Assembly (NCBI GenBank): GCA_945882015.1
Contig: CAMCVM010000001.1
Location: forward strand, 1 to 64,000
Reading direction: 5' to 3'
Source: a candidate division TM6 bacterium GW2011_GWF2_32_72
GTDB lineage: Bacteria; Babelota; Babeliae; Babelales; CAIQNR01
Length of the DNA stretch: 64,000 nucleotides
Part shown: positions 27,423-37,161 of the stretch, one piece after another
Numbering within the stretch: the stretch's first letter is position 1
How the letters are laid out: every line of letters begins with the position of its first letter
Notes under the pieces: generated by a model
Databases searched by the model: none
The model's input: the letters and a program-made list of their open reading frames with translations, nothing else
What the model was told of the DNA's origin: nothing
Translations under genes and position numbers: made by a program

Positions 27423-28577
27423 TTACTGTAGAAGCCTTAATGCGACTTCATTTTCTACCGCTACTACTGATTTATTTAAATACAGAATACCGCCACTTTG
27501 CTTAACAAGCCCCTCAATTTCAAATTCTTGCATGTTATACATAAAGCGATTTCTTTCTTGGTCAGTCATATCATGAAGAACATCACTAATTACTAATCCT
27601 TTCATTCTCCTTAATCCTAACATTACTTTTTCAAGACGTATCTGTTCAGGAGTGAGTAATTCTGAAGATGCTTCTATGTCTTTTCCTTCTTCAAGTAACT
27701 TCATATAGTGCATTACATTTTTAATATTTTGCAATCGTCGCTGGCCATCAAACGAACATGAACCTATTCCGAATCCTTTATATGGTTTTCGCTCCCAATA
27801 CACTTGATTATGTTGAGCCTGAAAACCTGCTCTAGCAAAGCTAGAAATTTCATATTGCTCTAACCCTGCTTTTGCAAATGCTTCAACTGTCCAATAATAC
27901 AGATCAACAATTGGATCTTCTGGTGGAAGCGTTAATTCATTTTTAACTAACCGAGTATACAACGGTGTATTTTCATGAATTGATAAAAAATACATTGAAA
28001 TATGATTAACCGGCCATTGAACAACTTCATGAATCATTGACTTCCACTGTGCCTCTTCAATTCCTGGTAATCCAATAATTAAATCAACTGATAAAGCATC
28101 AAATTCATGCTGAGCCCAATTAATTAATTGGTACACATCACTTACTTTCTGATGACGATTAAGTTTTCTTAACACTTCATCGTCCAAGCTTTGCACTCCA
28201 ATACTTAAACGGGTAATGCCTGCTTCTTTCCACACTGCAAGCTGCTCTTTTTGAACAGTACCGGGATTAGCCTCAAGGGTAATTTCAGAGATCTTACTTA
28301 AATCAAATGTATCTCTTAGTATACCAAACATGTCAAGTAGCAGTTCATTTGGCCAGGTACTTGGAGTCCCACCACCTAAATAAATGGTCTCTAGTGGGCC
28401 TAAAGGAGCTGTTTTTTGAGCAAAAGTAATAATTTCTTTCATCAAAGCTTTATGATATTGCCCCATTAAATGGTCTTGGCCAGAAATGGCCACGAATGGA
28501 CAAAAATGGCAACGATAAGGACAAAATGGCCAATGGATATAAAATGACCGAGTATCAACAGCACAATTATATTCCAC
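27423..28577 (-). CDS. hemW: HemW-like radical SAM protein
   Basis: FYIHWPFCPYRCHFCPFVA (CxxxCxxC), YLGGGTPSTWP, ITLEANPGTV, RLSIGVQS, DLIIGLPG, YEISSFARAG. Confidence 0.9.
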   Translation of the reverse strand: MEYNCAVDTRSFYIHWPFCPYRCHFCPFVAISGQDHLMGQYHKALMKEIITFAQKTAPLGPLETIYLGGGTPSTWPNELLLDMFGILRDTFDLSKISEITLEANPGTVQKEQLAVWKEAGITRLSIGVQSLDDEVLRKLNRHQKVSDVYQLINWAQHEFDALSVDLIIGLPGIEEAQWKSMIHEVVQWPVNHISMYFLSIHENTPLYTRLVKNELTLPPEDPIVDLYYWTVEAFAKAGLEQYEISSFARAGFQAQHNQVYWERKPYKGFGIGSCSFDGQRRLQNIKNVMHYMKLLEEGKDIEASSELLTPEQIRLEKVMLGLRRMKGLVISDVLHDMTDQERNRFMYNMQEFEIEGLVKQSGGILYLNKSVVAVENEVALRLLQ

Positions 28578-28726
28578 AAAGCCCCTTTAAAAACTATTTT
28601 GATTATGAACTGTTAATAATACCCCAGTTTAACCAGAGCATCAAGCAAAACCATGAATAAGCCTTAAGACAAAGTCTTTTTTTTGTGATAGAATGAAACT
28701 CTATAAACTTATAACTGGAGGTTATT

Positions 28727-29326
28727 ATGCTTAATTTCAATAAGTTCATTTTAATCATTGCAAGCTTAATATTTTCTAATACTGAATTAATTCAAGCAGG
28801 CGGATCTTTTTCAAAAGGATTTTCGAGTCAGAAAGAAGATGATGAAAGAGAAAGACAACAAGAAGCTGAATTAGAGGCTCAAAGAGCAGCAAGTGCTCAA
28901 AGAAAAGCTGAATTAAATAGAAAAAAAGATCTAAAAACTCTTGATCAAGACAATCGTAAAAAAGCAGCAATTGAAGCTTTAAAAGCATTGCCAGAAATGC
29001 AAAGAAAGTACTTAGAAAAATTCCCTGCTCCTGAAAATGATGTCGAACTTAGAGCATCAATTAAAAATGGCTTTAAATTAGCTTGGCAGGAATATTACAC
29101 ACAATTGACTATAAGAACATTTTTTGCTGAAAAAAAATATACCGGTCTTGGTTCTGATCAAACACTTACACAAAAAGAAAACGAAGTCGCAGAACGATGT
29201 GGAAGAGTTGCTGCTGAACTGTTTCTTCGTGGGAAAAAGCAGGATGATACTTCTACTCAAGAAATACAAGCAATCTATGCACAAATACTAAAAGCTGACA
29301 GAGATGCTTTGCAACGTAAAAGCTAA
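28727..29326 (+). CDS. secreted protein, unknown
   Basis: SD GGAGGT; signal peptide MLNFNKFILIIASLIFSNTELIQA; charged helical body. Confidence 0.7.
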   Translation: MLNFNKFILIIASLIFSNTELIQAGGSFSKGFSSQKEDDERERQQEAELEAQRAASAQRKAELNRKKDLKTLDQDNRKKAAIEALKALPEMQRKYLEKFPAPENDVELRASIKNGFKLAWQEYYTQLTIRTFFAEKKYTGLGSDQTLTQKENEVAERCGRVAAELFLRGKKQDDTSTQEIQAIYAQILKADRDALQRKS

Positions 29327-29338
29327 ACCTTTTACGTT
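29313..29338. terminator. hairpin overlapping the stop codons of two convergent genes
   Basis: AACGTAAAAG-6nt-CTTTTACGTT, perfect 10-bp stem. Confidence 0.6.
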
Positions 29339-29832
29339 TAATGTAAATCCTGAATTTTCGTTATATCGATTAACGCAATTGCTTTTTCAATCGCATCAAC
29401 TATTTGTTGCTGGGCTGCTTGCTGTTGTGCGAATTTTATTAAAACAACATCATTAAAAAGCTCTTTAATTGCTTGCTTTGTAGCGGTATCAAAACAACTA
29501 TTATCTTCTAATGCGCCTATAAATTGATCATCGGTTAATGCAACTAATGGTACAGCGTAACGGGTTTGCAAGTACTGTTTCACAATTATTGTAATTGCTG
29601 CATAAACAACTGCAGGATCTTGAATATTTTGTTTTTTAAGTTGTTGTAAATGATCGATAGCAATTTGCCAACATGGAATCTCAATTGGTTTTGTTTGTTT
29701 TTTATATAACCAATACCCAACTATTGCTATTAAACTCAAACAAACAATAACTACTAAAACAACAAACCAGGTTTCTTTCCAGAATGGCTGGTAATAAACA
29801 TCGTAAATATCTTTAATTTCGATTGATTCCAT
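29338..29832 (-). CDS. DUF4381-like membrane protein
   Basis: Single TM followed by conserved-looking helical cytosolic domain; follows DUF58 gene. Confidence 0.6.
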   Translation of the reverse strand: MESIEIKDIYDVYYQPFWKETWFVVLVVIVCLSLIAIVGYWLYKKQTKPIEIPCWQIAIDHLQQLKKQNIQDPAVVYAAITIIVKQYLQTRYAVPLVALTDDQFIGALEDNSCFDTATKQAIKELFNDVVLIKFAQQQAAQQQIVDAIEKAIALIDITKIQDLH

Positions 29833-29849
29833 ATAATTGACCCTTTTGC

Positions 29850-30710
29850 TTAATACATCATGCGACGTTTAAAAAAACGAATAATATCGGGAATAAAAGG
29901 ACGATTTGTTTGAATATCAATAAGTTCAACTCCGCAAGCTCTTAAATTTGCTGCTACTGCTTGCTGCTCTTGTTGTAAAAAATTATGTAATGGCTGCGCA
30001 CTGGTTTTGATTGTTACTTGCTGATGAGTTTCAGGATCTTTTATGGTTAAAAATGCTGCTACATTAAAATGAGTCTCTAACTGATCTAAACAGCGTATTG
30101 CAATAACATCAAATTTCCGTGCTGCAATTTTTAAAAGATTTTCATAACCGGTATCAAAAAAATCAGAAAGTATAAAAACAATAGCATCTTTTTTCTGCAT
30201 GGCTATCAAACGTTCTAATGCATTTTTTAATGAGGTTTTGCCTGAAGGTTGGTTACTAAAAAAAGATTCCATTAAGCTGTGAACATGTTTTCTACCTGAG
30301 CGTGGAGGTATCACTTGTTTTACTTGGTCAGCAAATAAAAGCGCCCCAACATGATCTTTTCCATAATCAGCAACAAGCGCCAAAACACTTGCCACTTGAG
30401 CAATAACATCTGATTTTAAATAAATTTCAGAACTATAAAAGGTAGAAGCTGATTGATCGACTAACAAGATAATAGTTCGATTGCGTTCTTCAATGTACTG
30501 CTTGACTAAAACTTTACTAGTCCGAGCTGAAGCATTCCAATCAATAAAACGAACATCGTCCCCTAGTTGGTACTCTCGTAGTTGATCAAATTCTAGCCCA
30601 GAACCTTTTTGAGCGGAGCTATAATCACCAACTTGTGTACCACTTAAAAGACGACGCGTTTGAATTTCAATCTGTTTTATTTTATTAAGGACTTCTTGAG
30701 TAAGCTTCAT
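29850..30710 (-). CDS. DUF58 domain protein (vWA-like, MoxR-associated type)
   Basis: GLEFDQLREYQLGDDVRFIDWNASARTSKVLVKQYIEERNRTIILLVDQSAS. Confidence 0.9.
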   Translation of the reverse strand: MKLTQEVLNKIKQIEIQTRRLLSGTQVGDYSSAQKGSGLEFDQLREYQLGDDVRFIDWNASARTSKVLVKQYIEERNRTIILLVDQSASTFYSSEIYLKSDVIAQVASVLALVADYGKDHVGALLFADQVKQVIPPRSGRKHVHSLMESFFSNQPSGKTSLKNALERLIAMQKKDAIVFILSDFFDTGYENLLKIAARKFDVIAIRCLDQLETHFNVAAFLTIKDPETHQQVTIKTSAQPLHNFLQQEQQAVAANLRACGVELIDIQTNRPFIPDIIRFFKRRMMY

Positions 30711-30722
30711 GTACTCCTTTCT

Positions 30723-31955
30723 CTACCACAATTCTTTTTTAAGCACCTCAGGCAATTCAATGGTACCATCTTCTTTTTGATACGTTTCCATCAAAGCAAC
30801 CATCAAGCGGGGTAATGCTAATGATGATGCATTTAATGTGTGCACATACTGTGTTTTTTCAGTTGCATTGGCACGATATCTAATTTTACCACGACGCGCT
30901 TGAAAGTCTGAACAGTTACTTGCAGAAGACACTTCATAGTATTGTTTTTGTCCCGGCAACCATACTTCAATATCGTATGTTTTTGAAGACTGAAATGAAC
31001 AATCTTGTGCTGCCAATAAACTTACTCGATAATGTAAACCAAGCGCTTGTAAAATTTCTTCGGCACAATTGACCATCATTTCCAATTCTTGCCCTGATTT
31101 TTCTGGCTCACAAATTGAAAACAGTTCAACTTTTTCAAATTGATGAATACGAATCAAACCCCGTTCATTTTTACCATAGTTACCCGCTTCACGTCTAAAG
31201 CAGCTGGTCCAAGAAGTTAAACGAATCGGTAATTGATCAACCGGTAAAATTTCATTGCGATATAAATTTGCAAGTGCAACTTCAGATGTTGGGATTAAAT
31301 ACAGACCATCTTGCGAAACTGCAAAAACATCATCTTTAAATTTTGGAAAGTTACCTGAAATGGTTAATGTTTCGTCATTGACTAACGCTGGTGGCAGCGT
31401 TACTTCAAAGCCATGTCTACTATTATGCTTAACCATAAACATTGCAAGCGCATAGACTAACTTTGCTGCTTGTCCACGATAAAAAACAAAATTAGAAGCT
31501 GCCATAGTTGCTGCAGCCTCAAGATTAAACCAATTATTAATCTGTCCTAATTCTAAATGGTGTTTTGGCTCAAAAGAAAATACTGGTTTTTGGCTATATT
31601 CTCTTACCACTACATTTTCGGCTTTGTTACCTTCTGGAACTTCATCAAACGGCAAATTAGGGCACGTTAATTCTAATTTTTTCAAAGCTAGCTCAGCTAC
31701 TTCAAGTTGTGCTTCTTGCTCTTTTAAAAGCTTGCCCACTTCAATTGAACGGTCTCTTAAAACTTGTGTTACTCCACCTTTTGCTTGTTGCGCTAAATCA
31801 TTTTTTTCTTTGCGCAACAGTTCAACTGAGACCAAAAGTGCTCGTACTTGCTCGTCGAGCTTAAGTAATTGTTCAATAGGAAACGCCGGATCTTTTTTTT
31901 GTATTTTAGCCCCAATTTTAACAGGGTCCTGACGAAGTAGCAATTTATCTATCAT
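30723..31955 (-). CDS. serS: seryl-tRNA synthetase
   Basis: MIDKLLLRQDPVKIGA...YLIPTSEVALANLY...SCFRREAGNYGKNERGLIRIHQFEKVELF...YEVSSASNCSDFQARR. Confidence 0.96.
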   Translation of the reverse strand: MIDKLLLRQDPVKIGAKIQKKDPAFPIEQLLKLDEQVRALLVSVELLRKEKNDLAQQAKGGVTQVLRDRSIEVGKLLKEQEAQLEVAELALKKLELTCPNLPFDEVPEGNKAENVVVREYSQKPVFSFEPKHHLELGQINNWFNLEAAATMAASNFVFYRGQAAKLVYALAMFMVKHNSRHGFEVTLPPALVNDETLTISGNFPKFKDDVFAVSQDGLYLIPTSEVALANLYRNEILPVDQLPIRLTSWTSCFRREAGNYGKNERGLIRIHQFEKVELFSICEPEKSGQELEMMVNCAEEILQALGLHYRVSLLAAQDCSFQSSKTYDIEVWLPGQKQYYEVSSASNCSDFQARRGKIRYRANATEKTQYVHTLNASSLALPRLMVALMETYQKEDGTIELPEVLKKELW

Positions 31956-32169
31956 GAATGTATATCCAATAGTAAAGAGTATAATTTTACTTCTTAAAAT
32001 ACCTTATTTTAACAACAATTAAAAGTTTCCATTAAATGAGCTTAATAAGAAAATAATCAATAAAATTCTCTATTTATAAAAAAAAAGAAATATTTGAATA
32101 ATAATTTTTTCCTGTTAATATTTACAACTGAAATAAGTAAAATTATATTAATCAATAAATAATAAAAAC

Positions 32170-32988
32170 ATGAAAAAAAATCTATTAATCACATTCTTCT
32201 TGACAGCAATTATCACTCATTTTCCTCTGTATTGTGCTACACCTCAAAATCTTTCTATAGAAGCTAGGCGGGCAAGGTTGCTAGCTATAAATCCTCACCA
32301 GGCAGTCCCTATGCCTGTTTCTGCAGCTCAACCTGCTCATACTCAACCTGTTCTTAAAGCTGCTCCTTCAGTTCAACTTCCTCCAGTTCAAGGTTTTCCT
32401 TCAGTTCAGCCTATTCCTGCAGCTCCTCAACATATTCTTGCAGTTCAAGCTGCTCGTCCTGAAGAACTACCTCTAAAAGTTTTTTTTGCAAAAGAAGATT
32501 ATGAAGCGTGGCAAAAGCTTGAGCAATACTTAAAAGAACTAGAAAGAAGATTTCCATTTAATAATCATCAAATTAGTGAAATAATTAAACAATTTGCGTG
32601 GGCCAAAAAGGATTGCGTTTTAACATTCTATCTAAAACGCCAAACAGAAAAAAATAATCCCGATGCCGATCAAGCACTTGATAAAGCTATAGGTATGTTT
32701 AATAAGTTTAGAAGAGCGGTTGATCAAGGTAAAGAAGGTGTACCTAATATTATAGATCCAATAGAAAAATATCTGGGTGACACTCATTACTATAAAAATG
32801 TTTTAGTTCCTGGAAACACACCTCCAGCGACACAGTCTGGTGTTATATGTCATTTTTGCGCAAAAGTTTTTAATCGTGATTATATGCTAAAAAGGCATGT
32901 GAGGAACTCTCATCAGGTTGAAGAGGCTCATAAAAAAGACTTAGCAAATAAAACAACCAGCGGTGATATTACAGTTTCAAAAATCTAA
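32170..32988 (+). CDS. secreted Pro-rich protein with C-terminal eukaryotic-type C2H2 zinc finger
   Basis: Signal peptide MKKNLLITFFLTAIITHFPLYCA; P/Q/V/A-rich linker; CHFCAKVFNRDYMLKRHVRNSH matches C-x2-C-x3-F-x5-L-x2-H-x4-H. Confidence 0.8.
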   Translation: MKKNLLITFFLTAIITHFPLYCATPQNLSIEARRARLLAINPHQAVPMPVSAAQPAHTQPVLKAAPSVQLPPVQGFPSVQPIPAAPQHILAVQAARPEELPLKVFFAKEDYEAWQKLEQYLKELERRFPFNNHQISEIIKQFAWAKKDCVLTFYLKRQTEKNNPDADQALDKAIGMFNKFRRAVDQGKEGVPNIIDPIEKYLGDTHYYKNVLVPGNTPPATQSGVICHFCAKVFNRDYMLKRHVRNSHQVEEAHKKDLANKTTSGDITVSKI

Positions 32989-33104
32989 CAATCTTATAGT
33001 TTACATAAGAGAATAATAAGGTCGCGGTAAGCTTAATTATACAAATAGTTATTAATCGCATTACTGTAAAACTATGCAGAATAAGAAAATATAAAAAAGA
33101 ACAT

Positions 33105-33140
33105 AAAAAAAGAAGGCATTTTAAAATGCCTTCTTTTTTA
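33105..33140. terminator. bidirectional intrinsic terminator
   Basis: AAAAAAAGAAGGCATTTTAAAATGCCTTCTTTTTT perfect palindrome between convergent genes. Confidence 0.85.
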
Positions 33141-33158
33141 TTGCAATCAATCTATAGA

Positions 33159-33437
33159 TTAAACAGATTTGATTAATTCACGTAAATGCTTACCCGCTTT
33201 AAAACGAGGAACGTTTACTGCTTCAAGATCAATCCGTTCTTTTGTTGAAGGATTAATTCCCTTGCGAGCTGGACGACGTGATACCCAATAGGTACCAAAT
33301 CCTGTGATAGCAACTTTATCGCCACGTCTTAGAGTGCGTTCGATAATACAAATCAAAGAGTCTAATACACGAGAAACATCTTTTTTGCTAAAAGTTGTTT
33401 CTTCACTTAAAGAGTTTATCAATTCACTTTTATTCAT
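33159..33437 (-). CDS. hup: HU/IHF-family DNA-binding protein
   Basis: MNKSELINSLSEETTFSKKDVSRVLDS...GDKVAITGFGTYWVSRRPARKGINPSTKERI. Confidence 0.95.
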   Translation of the reverse strand: MNKSELINSLSEETTFSKKDVSRVLDSLICIIERTLRRGDKVAITGFGTYWVSRRPARKGINPSTKERIDLEAVNVPRFKAGKHLRELIKSV

Positions 33438-33750
33438 TGATTCTCCTCACACGGTTTAAAGGTTAAAAATACTGCAGCTTCATTATGCACTATCTTTTTT
33501 ATAATTTTTTATCATTGACACTTACCTTAAGATAAGCGTTAAAAAAATGTCAATAATAACTAATTATTTACAAAAAAATTATTTTGTTTTTTTGGCCAAG
33601 TGAATTTTATAACATGCCCTGTTTTATTTTGCAAGCACTGACTCATAAAAGGTTTACTTAAAAATTATTACAGTAAAACTGACTGGCAAGTAAACTTTAC
33701 TTGCTTTACAAGTTCAGTGTACACTTTATTCCATACTTTAAAGGATTTTT

Positions 33751-34557
33751 ATGAAACTTATCGATACGCATTGTCATATTAACACCATTATTAAAAAAAA
33801 TTTTGATACTCCCTTGCCTGATAATTTTATTGAACTTGCGCAACCAATCATTCAGCAAGCACACAGTGCTGGTGTTACAAAGATTATTAATGTGGGAACC
33901 AGTTTGCCCGAAAGTTTAAATTGTGTTCAGTTGGCAAAAGCTTTTAGCAAATGTTATGCAACTCTTGGCATTCACCCCAATGACGTTAAAAGTGGATGGC
34001 AAGAAGAACTAGAAACTTTTAAAAAGCTTTTAGAAGATAGTTCAAATAAAATAGTAGGAATTGGAGAAATTGGACTTGATTACCATTACCCTGACTTTAA
34101 CAAAAATTTGCAATATGATGCCTTTAAAGGACAAATAGAATTGGCCCTTGAATACAATTTACCGATTGTTATTCATACTCGTGATGCACAACAAGAAGTG
34201 CTTGATGTCCTTGAACAGTACAAAGGTAATAAGTTACGCGGCATTATTCATTGCTTTTCTGAGGATCAAGCATTTGCAGATCGCGCAATTGCTCTTAATT
34301 TTGTTTTAGGAATTGGTGGCACATTGACCTATCCTAAAAATAAAATATTACGAACTCTTTTTGGATCAATTGCTCTTGAATCTGTTGTTCTTGAAACTGA
34401 TGCGCCATTTTTGCCGCCACAAATCATTCGAGGCAAACCAAATAGTCCAGCACAGATTAAAACGATTGCTGAATTTTTAGCAGCATTACGTAATCAGCCC
34501 ATTGCAGCAATTGCAGAGCAAACTACTAAAAATGCAGAAAAACTATTTGGGATTTAA
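33751..34557 (+). CDS. tatD: TatD-family metal-dependent DNase
   Basis: LIDTHCHIN...GIHPNDV...GIGEIGLDYHY...PIVIHTRDA...GIIHCFS...LETDAPFLPP. Confidence 0.95.
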   Translation: MKLIDTHCHINTIIKKNFDTPLPDNFIELAQPIIQQAHSAGVTKIINVGTSLPESLNCVQLAKAFSKCYATLGIHPNDVKSGWQEELETFKKLLEDSSNKIVGIGEIGLDYHYPDFNKNLQYDAFKGQIELALEYNLPIVIHTRDAQQEVLDVLEQYKGNKLRGIIHCFSEDQAFADRAIALNFVLGIGGTLTYPKNKILRTLFGSIALESVVLETDAPFLPPQIIRGKPNSPAQIKTIAEFLAALRNQPIAAIAEQTTKNAEKLFGI

Positions 34558-34560
34558 ACA

Positions 34561-34596
34561 ATGAAAAGGCGATTGTTTTCACTTTCGCCTTTTCAT
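34561..34596. terminator. hairpin between convergent genes
   Basis: ATGAAAAGGCGA-12nt-TCGCCTTTTCAT perfect 12-bp stem. Confidence 0.65.
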
Positions 34597-34616
34597 AACT
34601 ACTTTGTATTAAAGAC

Positions 34617-34820
34617 TTAGTAGCCCATATGAACAAGCATTAAGCCAATTACATGATAAATAACTACAAAAAGTACGCCTTCTAAAGCTACAATTTTTGC
34701 AATTTTGTTAACTTTTTCTTGTTGATAGCCACAACGCCATCCAAGAATTACCCCTACATAAATAACCCACATAACACCCATAATCATCAATGCTTTTTGA
34801 GTTAATAGTTCTTGTAACAT
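34617..34820 (-). CDS. small two-TM membrane protein
   Basis: ORF, hydrophobic segments. Confidence 0.5.
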   Translation of the reverse strand: MLQELLTQKALMIMGVMWVIYVGVILGWRCGYQQEKVNKIAKIVALEGVLFVVIYHVIGLMLVHMGY

Positions 34821-34850
34821 TATCTACTCCTTGTAAAAAGAATCACTGTT

Positions 34851-35060
34851 TTAACGACACACAATTATCAAAAATTTTTTACAAAAGGGCCATACAAATG
34901 CTATGCAAATGGCGCTGGCAAGTAACAACATGCTTAAAGCCCGTAAAGAACTGCCAACTGTTTTTTTATTCCATCCTTCGTAAATATACCAGGCAAACGG
35001 AACAACCAAAGCAGCAAATCCTACAAAGCCTGCTATTAAAGAAATAGTACACAGCATCAT
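34851..35060 (-). CDS. small membrane protein
   Basis: ORF, ATGA overlap with upstream 35057-35629. Confidence 0.5.
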   Translation of the reverse strand: MMLCTISLIAGFVGFAALVVPFAWYIYEGWNKKTVGSSLRALSMLLLASAICIAFVWPFCKKFLIIVCR

Positions 35061-35629
35061 AACCAGTTCCCATCATCTGCATGATTGCCTATTTCTTGAA
35101 TGGTTTTATGCGTGCATCGGCCTGCTAAAATTTCAAAAGTAAGTAAAATGAGCAATCCTATTTGGGTTACATATCCAACAGCAATAGTGGATATTTTTAG
35201 AATAAAAGAAGATTGATTGTGTAGTAAAAAAAGAGCAACTAAGCAAAGAACAATATAAACAGCGATTATTATAAAAACTAATCGAGTGTGAATCATGCCT
35301 TGGCCAAAATGATGATAAAAAAAACGATCGATTACTAAAAAACAGGCATGTAAAACAAAAGCACACAAGGCATGCGGGACAACAATAGTAGTAAGGACAG
35401 TTTGAAGATTATCAGGAAGCATATGGAAAATTATAAGAGTAATAAAAAGATCTAAAACCGCTAAAGAAATCCATGATATAATTTTAAGAATAGGCATTTC
35501 TTTTTTAATGCACCACTGCATTACTGCATAAGTTATTCCCAGCACAAAAATCCAAACTAAAAAAAGTGAGCTGGCATAAAGAGCTACTTGCCCAAAAAAT
35601 CCAACTATTTTTTCTATCATATTTACCAC
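35057..35629 (-). CDS. multi-TM membrane protein, unknown
   Basis: ORF with several TM segments. Confidence 0.6.
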   Translation of the reverse strand: MVNMIEKIVGFFGQVALYASSLFLVWIFVLGITYAVMQWCIKKEMPILKIISWISLAVLDLFITLIIFHMLPDNLQTVLTTIVVPHALCAFVLHACFLVIDRFFYHHFGQGMIHTRLVFIIIAVYIVLCLVALFLLHNQSSFILKISTIAVGYVTQIGLLILLTFEILAGRCTHKTIQEIGNHADDGNWL

Positions 35630-35768
35630 CTACTTCTCTTTTTCCCATCGCTTTTATTATATCCTATCAACAATTAAGCTTAGATTTCAATATTCGAGCT
35701 CACTTTTCTTTCTTTTGCCTACTAAATGGCCTATACTAAAAAACTTATCACCCATAAGGAGTCTTTAT

Positions 35769-37160
35769 ATGAATCAGATTTATTTGGTTGCATTTGCTAC
35801 CTATATTTCAGTGTTGGCTTTTATTACTTTTTCTTTTTATAAAAAAAGCAGTTCAAGCTCTGACTTTCTTTTAGGAAACCGCTCACTTGGTTATTTTGCA
35901 ACAGCAATTGCTGCGCATTCAAGTGATATGAGTATCTGGCTTTTTATGGGATTTCCCTCATTAATTTATCTTGGGGGCATGCAAAAAGCCTGGATTGTTA
36001 TTGGCCTTTTAATTGGGATGTATTGTTCTTGGACCTTTATTGCCTCACGTTTACGTCAAGCAACAGAAGACTATCAAAGTAATACCCTTTCTGAATTTCT
36101 TGAACATCGCTTTCAAGACAAAACTGGTGTATTACGTATTATCAGTGCCTGCTTAGCCTTATTGTTTTTTTTATTTTACATCTCATCAGCATTAGTTGCG
36201 ATGGGGATTGTATTTGAATCAGTGTTTGAAATCAATTACCATATTGGTGTTTTTTGTGGACTGCTTACTACCGTTCTTTATATCTTAGCCGGTGGATTTA
36301 CTGCTATTGCAGTCTGCGATCTTTTTCAAGGTATGTTTTTAGTCGCAATGATTGTTCTAGTACCCTTATTTGGCTACTCACATCTTGACAATGGTTTTGC
36401 AACCATTACAGACATTGCTTACCTTAAAAATATTTCTTTATCTTTAATTCCTTCAACCGGTCAAGAACTGGTAAAATGCTTATTATTAGCAATTGGATGG
36501 GGTCTGGGCTATTTTGGTCAGCCTCATATTTTAGTTAATTTTATGGGTATTAAAGATATTAAAAACATGCACAAAGCAAAATATGTGGGTATGGTATGGC
36601 AACTATTTACTTTAACAGCCGCATTGCTGGTTGGTTTAATTGGAATTGGGCTTTTTACCACAACACTGGCTCAGCCTGAACTTGTTTTTGTAGTAATGGT
36701 ACAAAAAATATTTTCTCCATTTTTTGCTGGCTTTGTTTTATGTGCAATTCTTGCAGCTGGACTAACCACCATTGATACACAAATTTTAGTTTCTGCTTCT
36801 ATTTTTTCTGAAGATATTTATAAACGATATCTGAATAAAAAAGCAACGCAACAGCAAGTTTTGTTAGTGTCTCGTATTGCAATTATTGTAGTTCCACTGT
36901 TAAGTTTTATGATTGCTTCGGGCAAAAGTTCTTCTGTTGCTGGACTGGTTGATTATGCTTGGAATGGACTGGGCTGCACCTTTGGACCTGCTTTATTAAT
37001 GGCGCTGTACAGTAAACGTGCAACGACCAATGGCATTATTCTAGGAATGTTAACTGGTGGAACTATTGCTGCATTGTGGCCTTTGACAGGTTACAGCGTT
37101 CCGGCAATGATTCCTGGATTTTTTACTAATCTTTTGATTGTTTTGTTATTAAGAAGATAA
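35769..37160 (+). CDS. sodium:solute symporter (PutP-like)
   Basis: SDFLLGNRSLGYFATAIAAHSSDMSIWLFMGFPSLIYLGGMQKAWIVIG; likely start ATG 35769 (AAGGAG SD). Confidence 0.9.
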   Translation: MNQIYLVAFATYISVLAFITFSFYKKSSSSSDFLLGNRSLGYFATAIAAHSSDMSIWLFMGFPSLIYLGGMQKAWIVIGLLIGMYCSWTFIASRLRQATEDYQSNTLSEFLEHRFQDKTGVLRIISACLALLFFLFYISSALVAMGIVFESVFEINYHIGVFCGLLTTVLYILAGGFTAIAVCDLFQGMFLVAMIVLVPLFGYSHLDNGFATITDIAYLKNISLSLIPSTGQELVKCLLLAIGWGLGYFGQPHILVNFMGIKDIKNMHKAKYVGMVWQLFTLTAALLVGLIGIGLFTTTLAQPELVFVVMVQKIFSPFFAGFVLCAILAAGLTTIDTQILVSASIFSEDIYKRYLNKKATQQQVLLVSRIAIIVVPLLSFMIASGKSSSVAGLVDYAWNGLGCTFGPALLMALYSKRATTNGIILGMLTGGTIAALWPLTGYSVPAMIPGFFTNLLIVLLLRR

Positions 37161-37161
37161 A

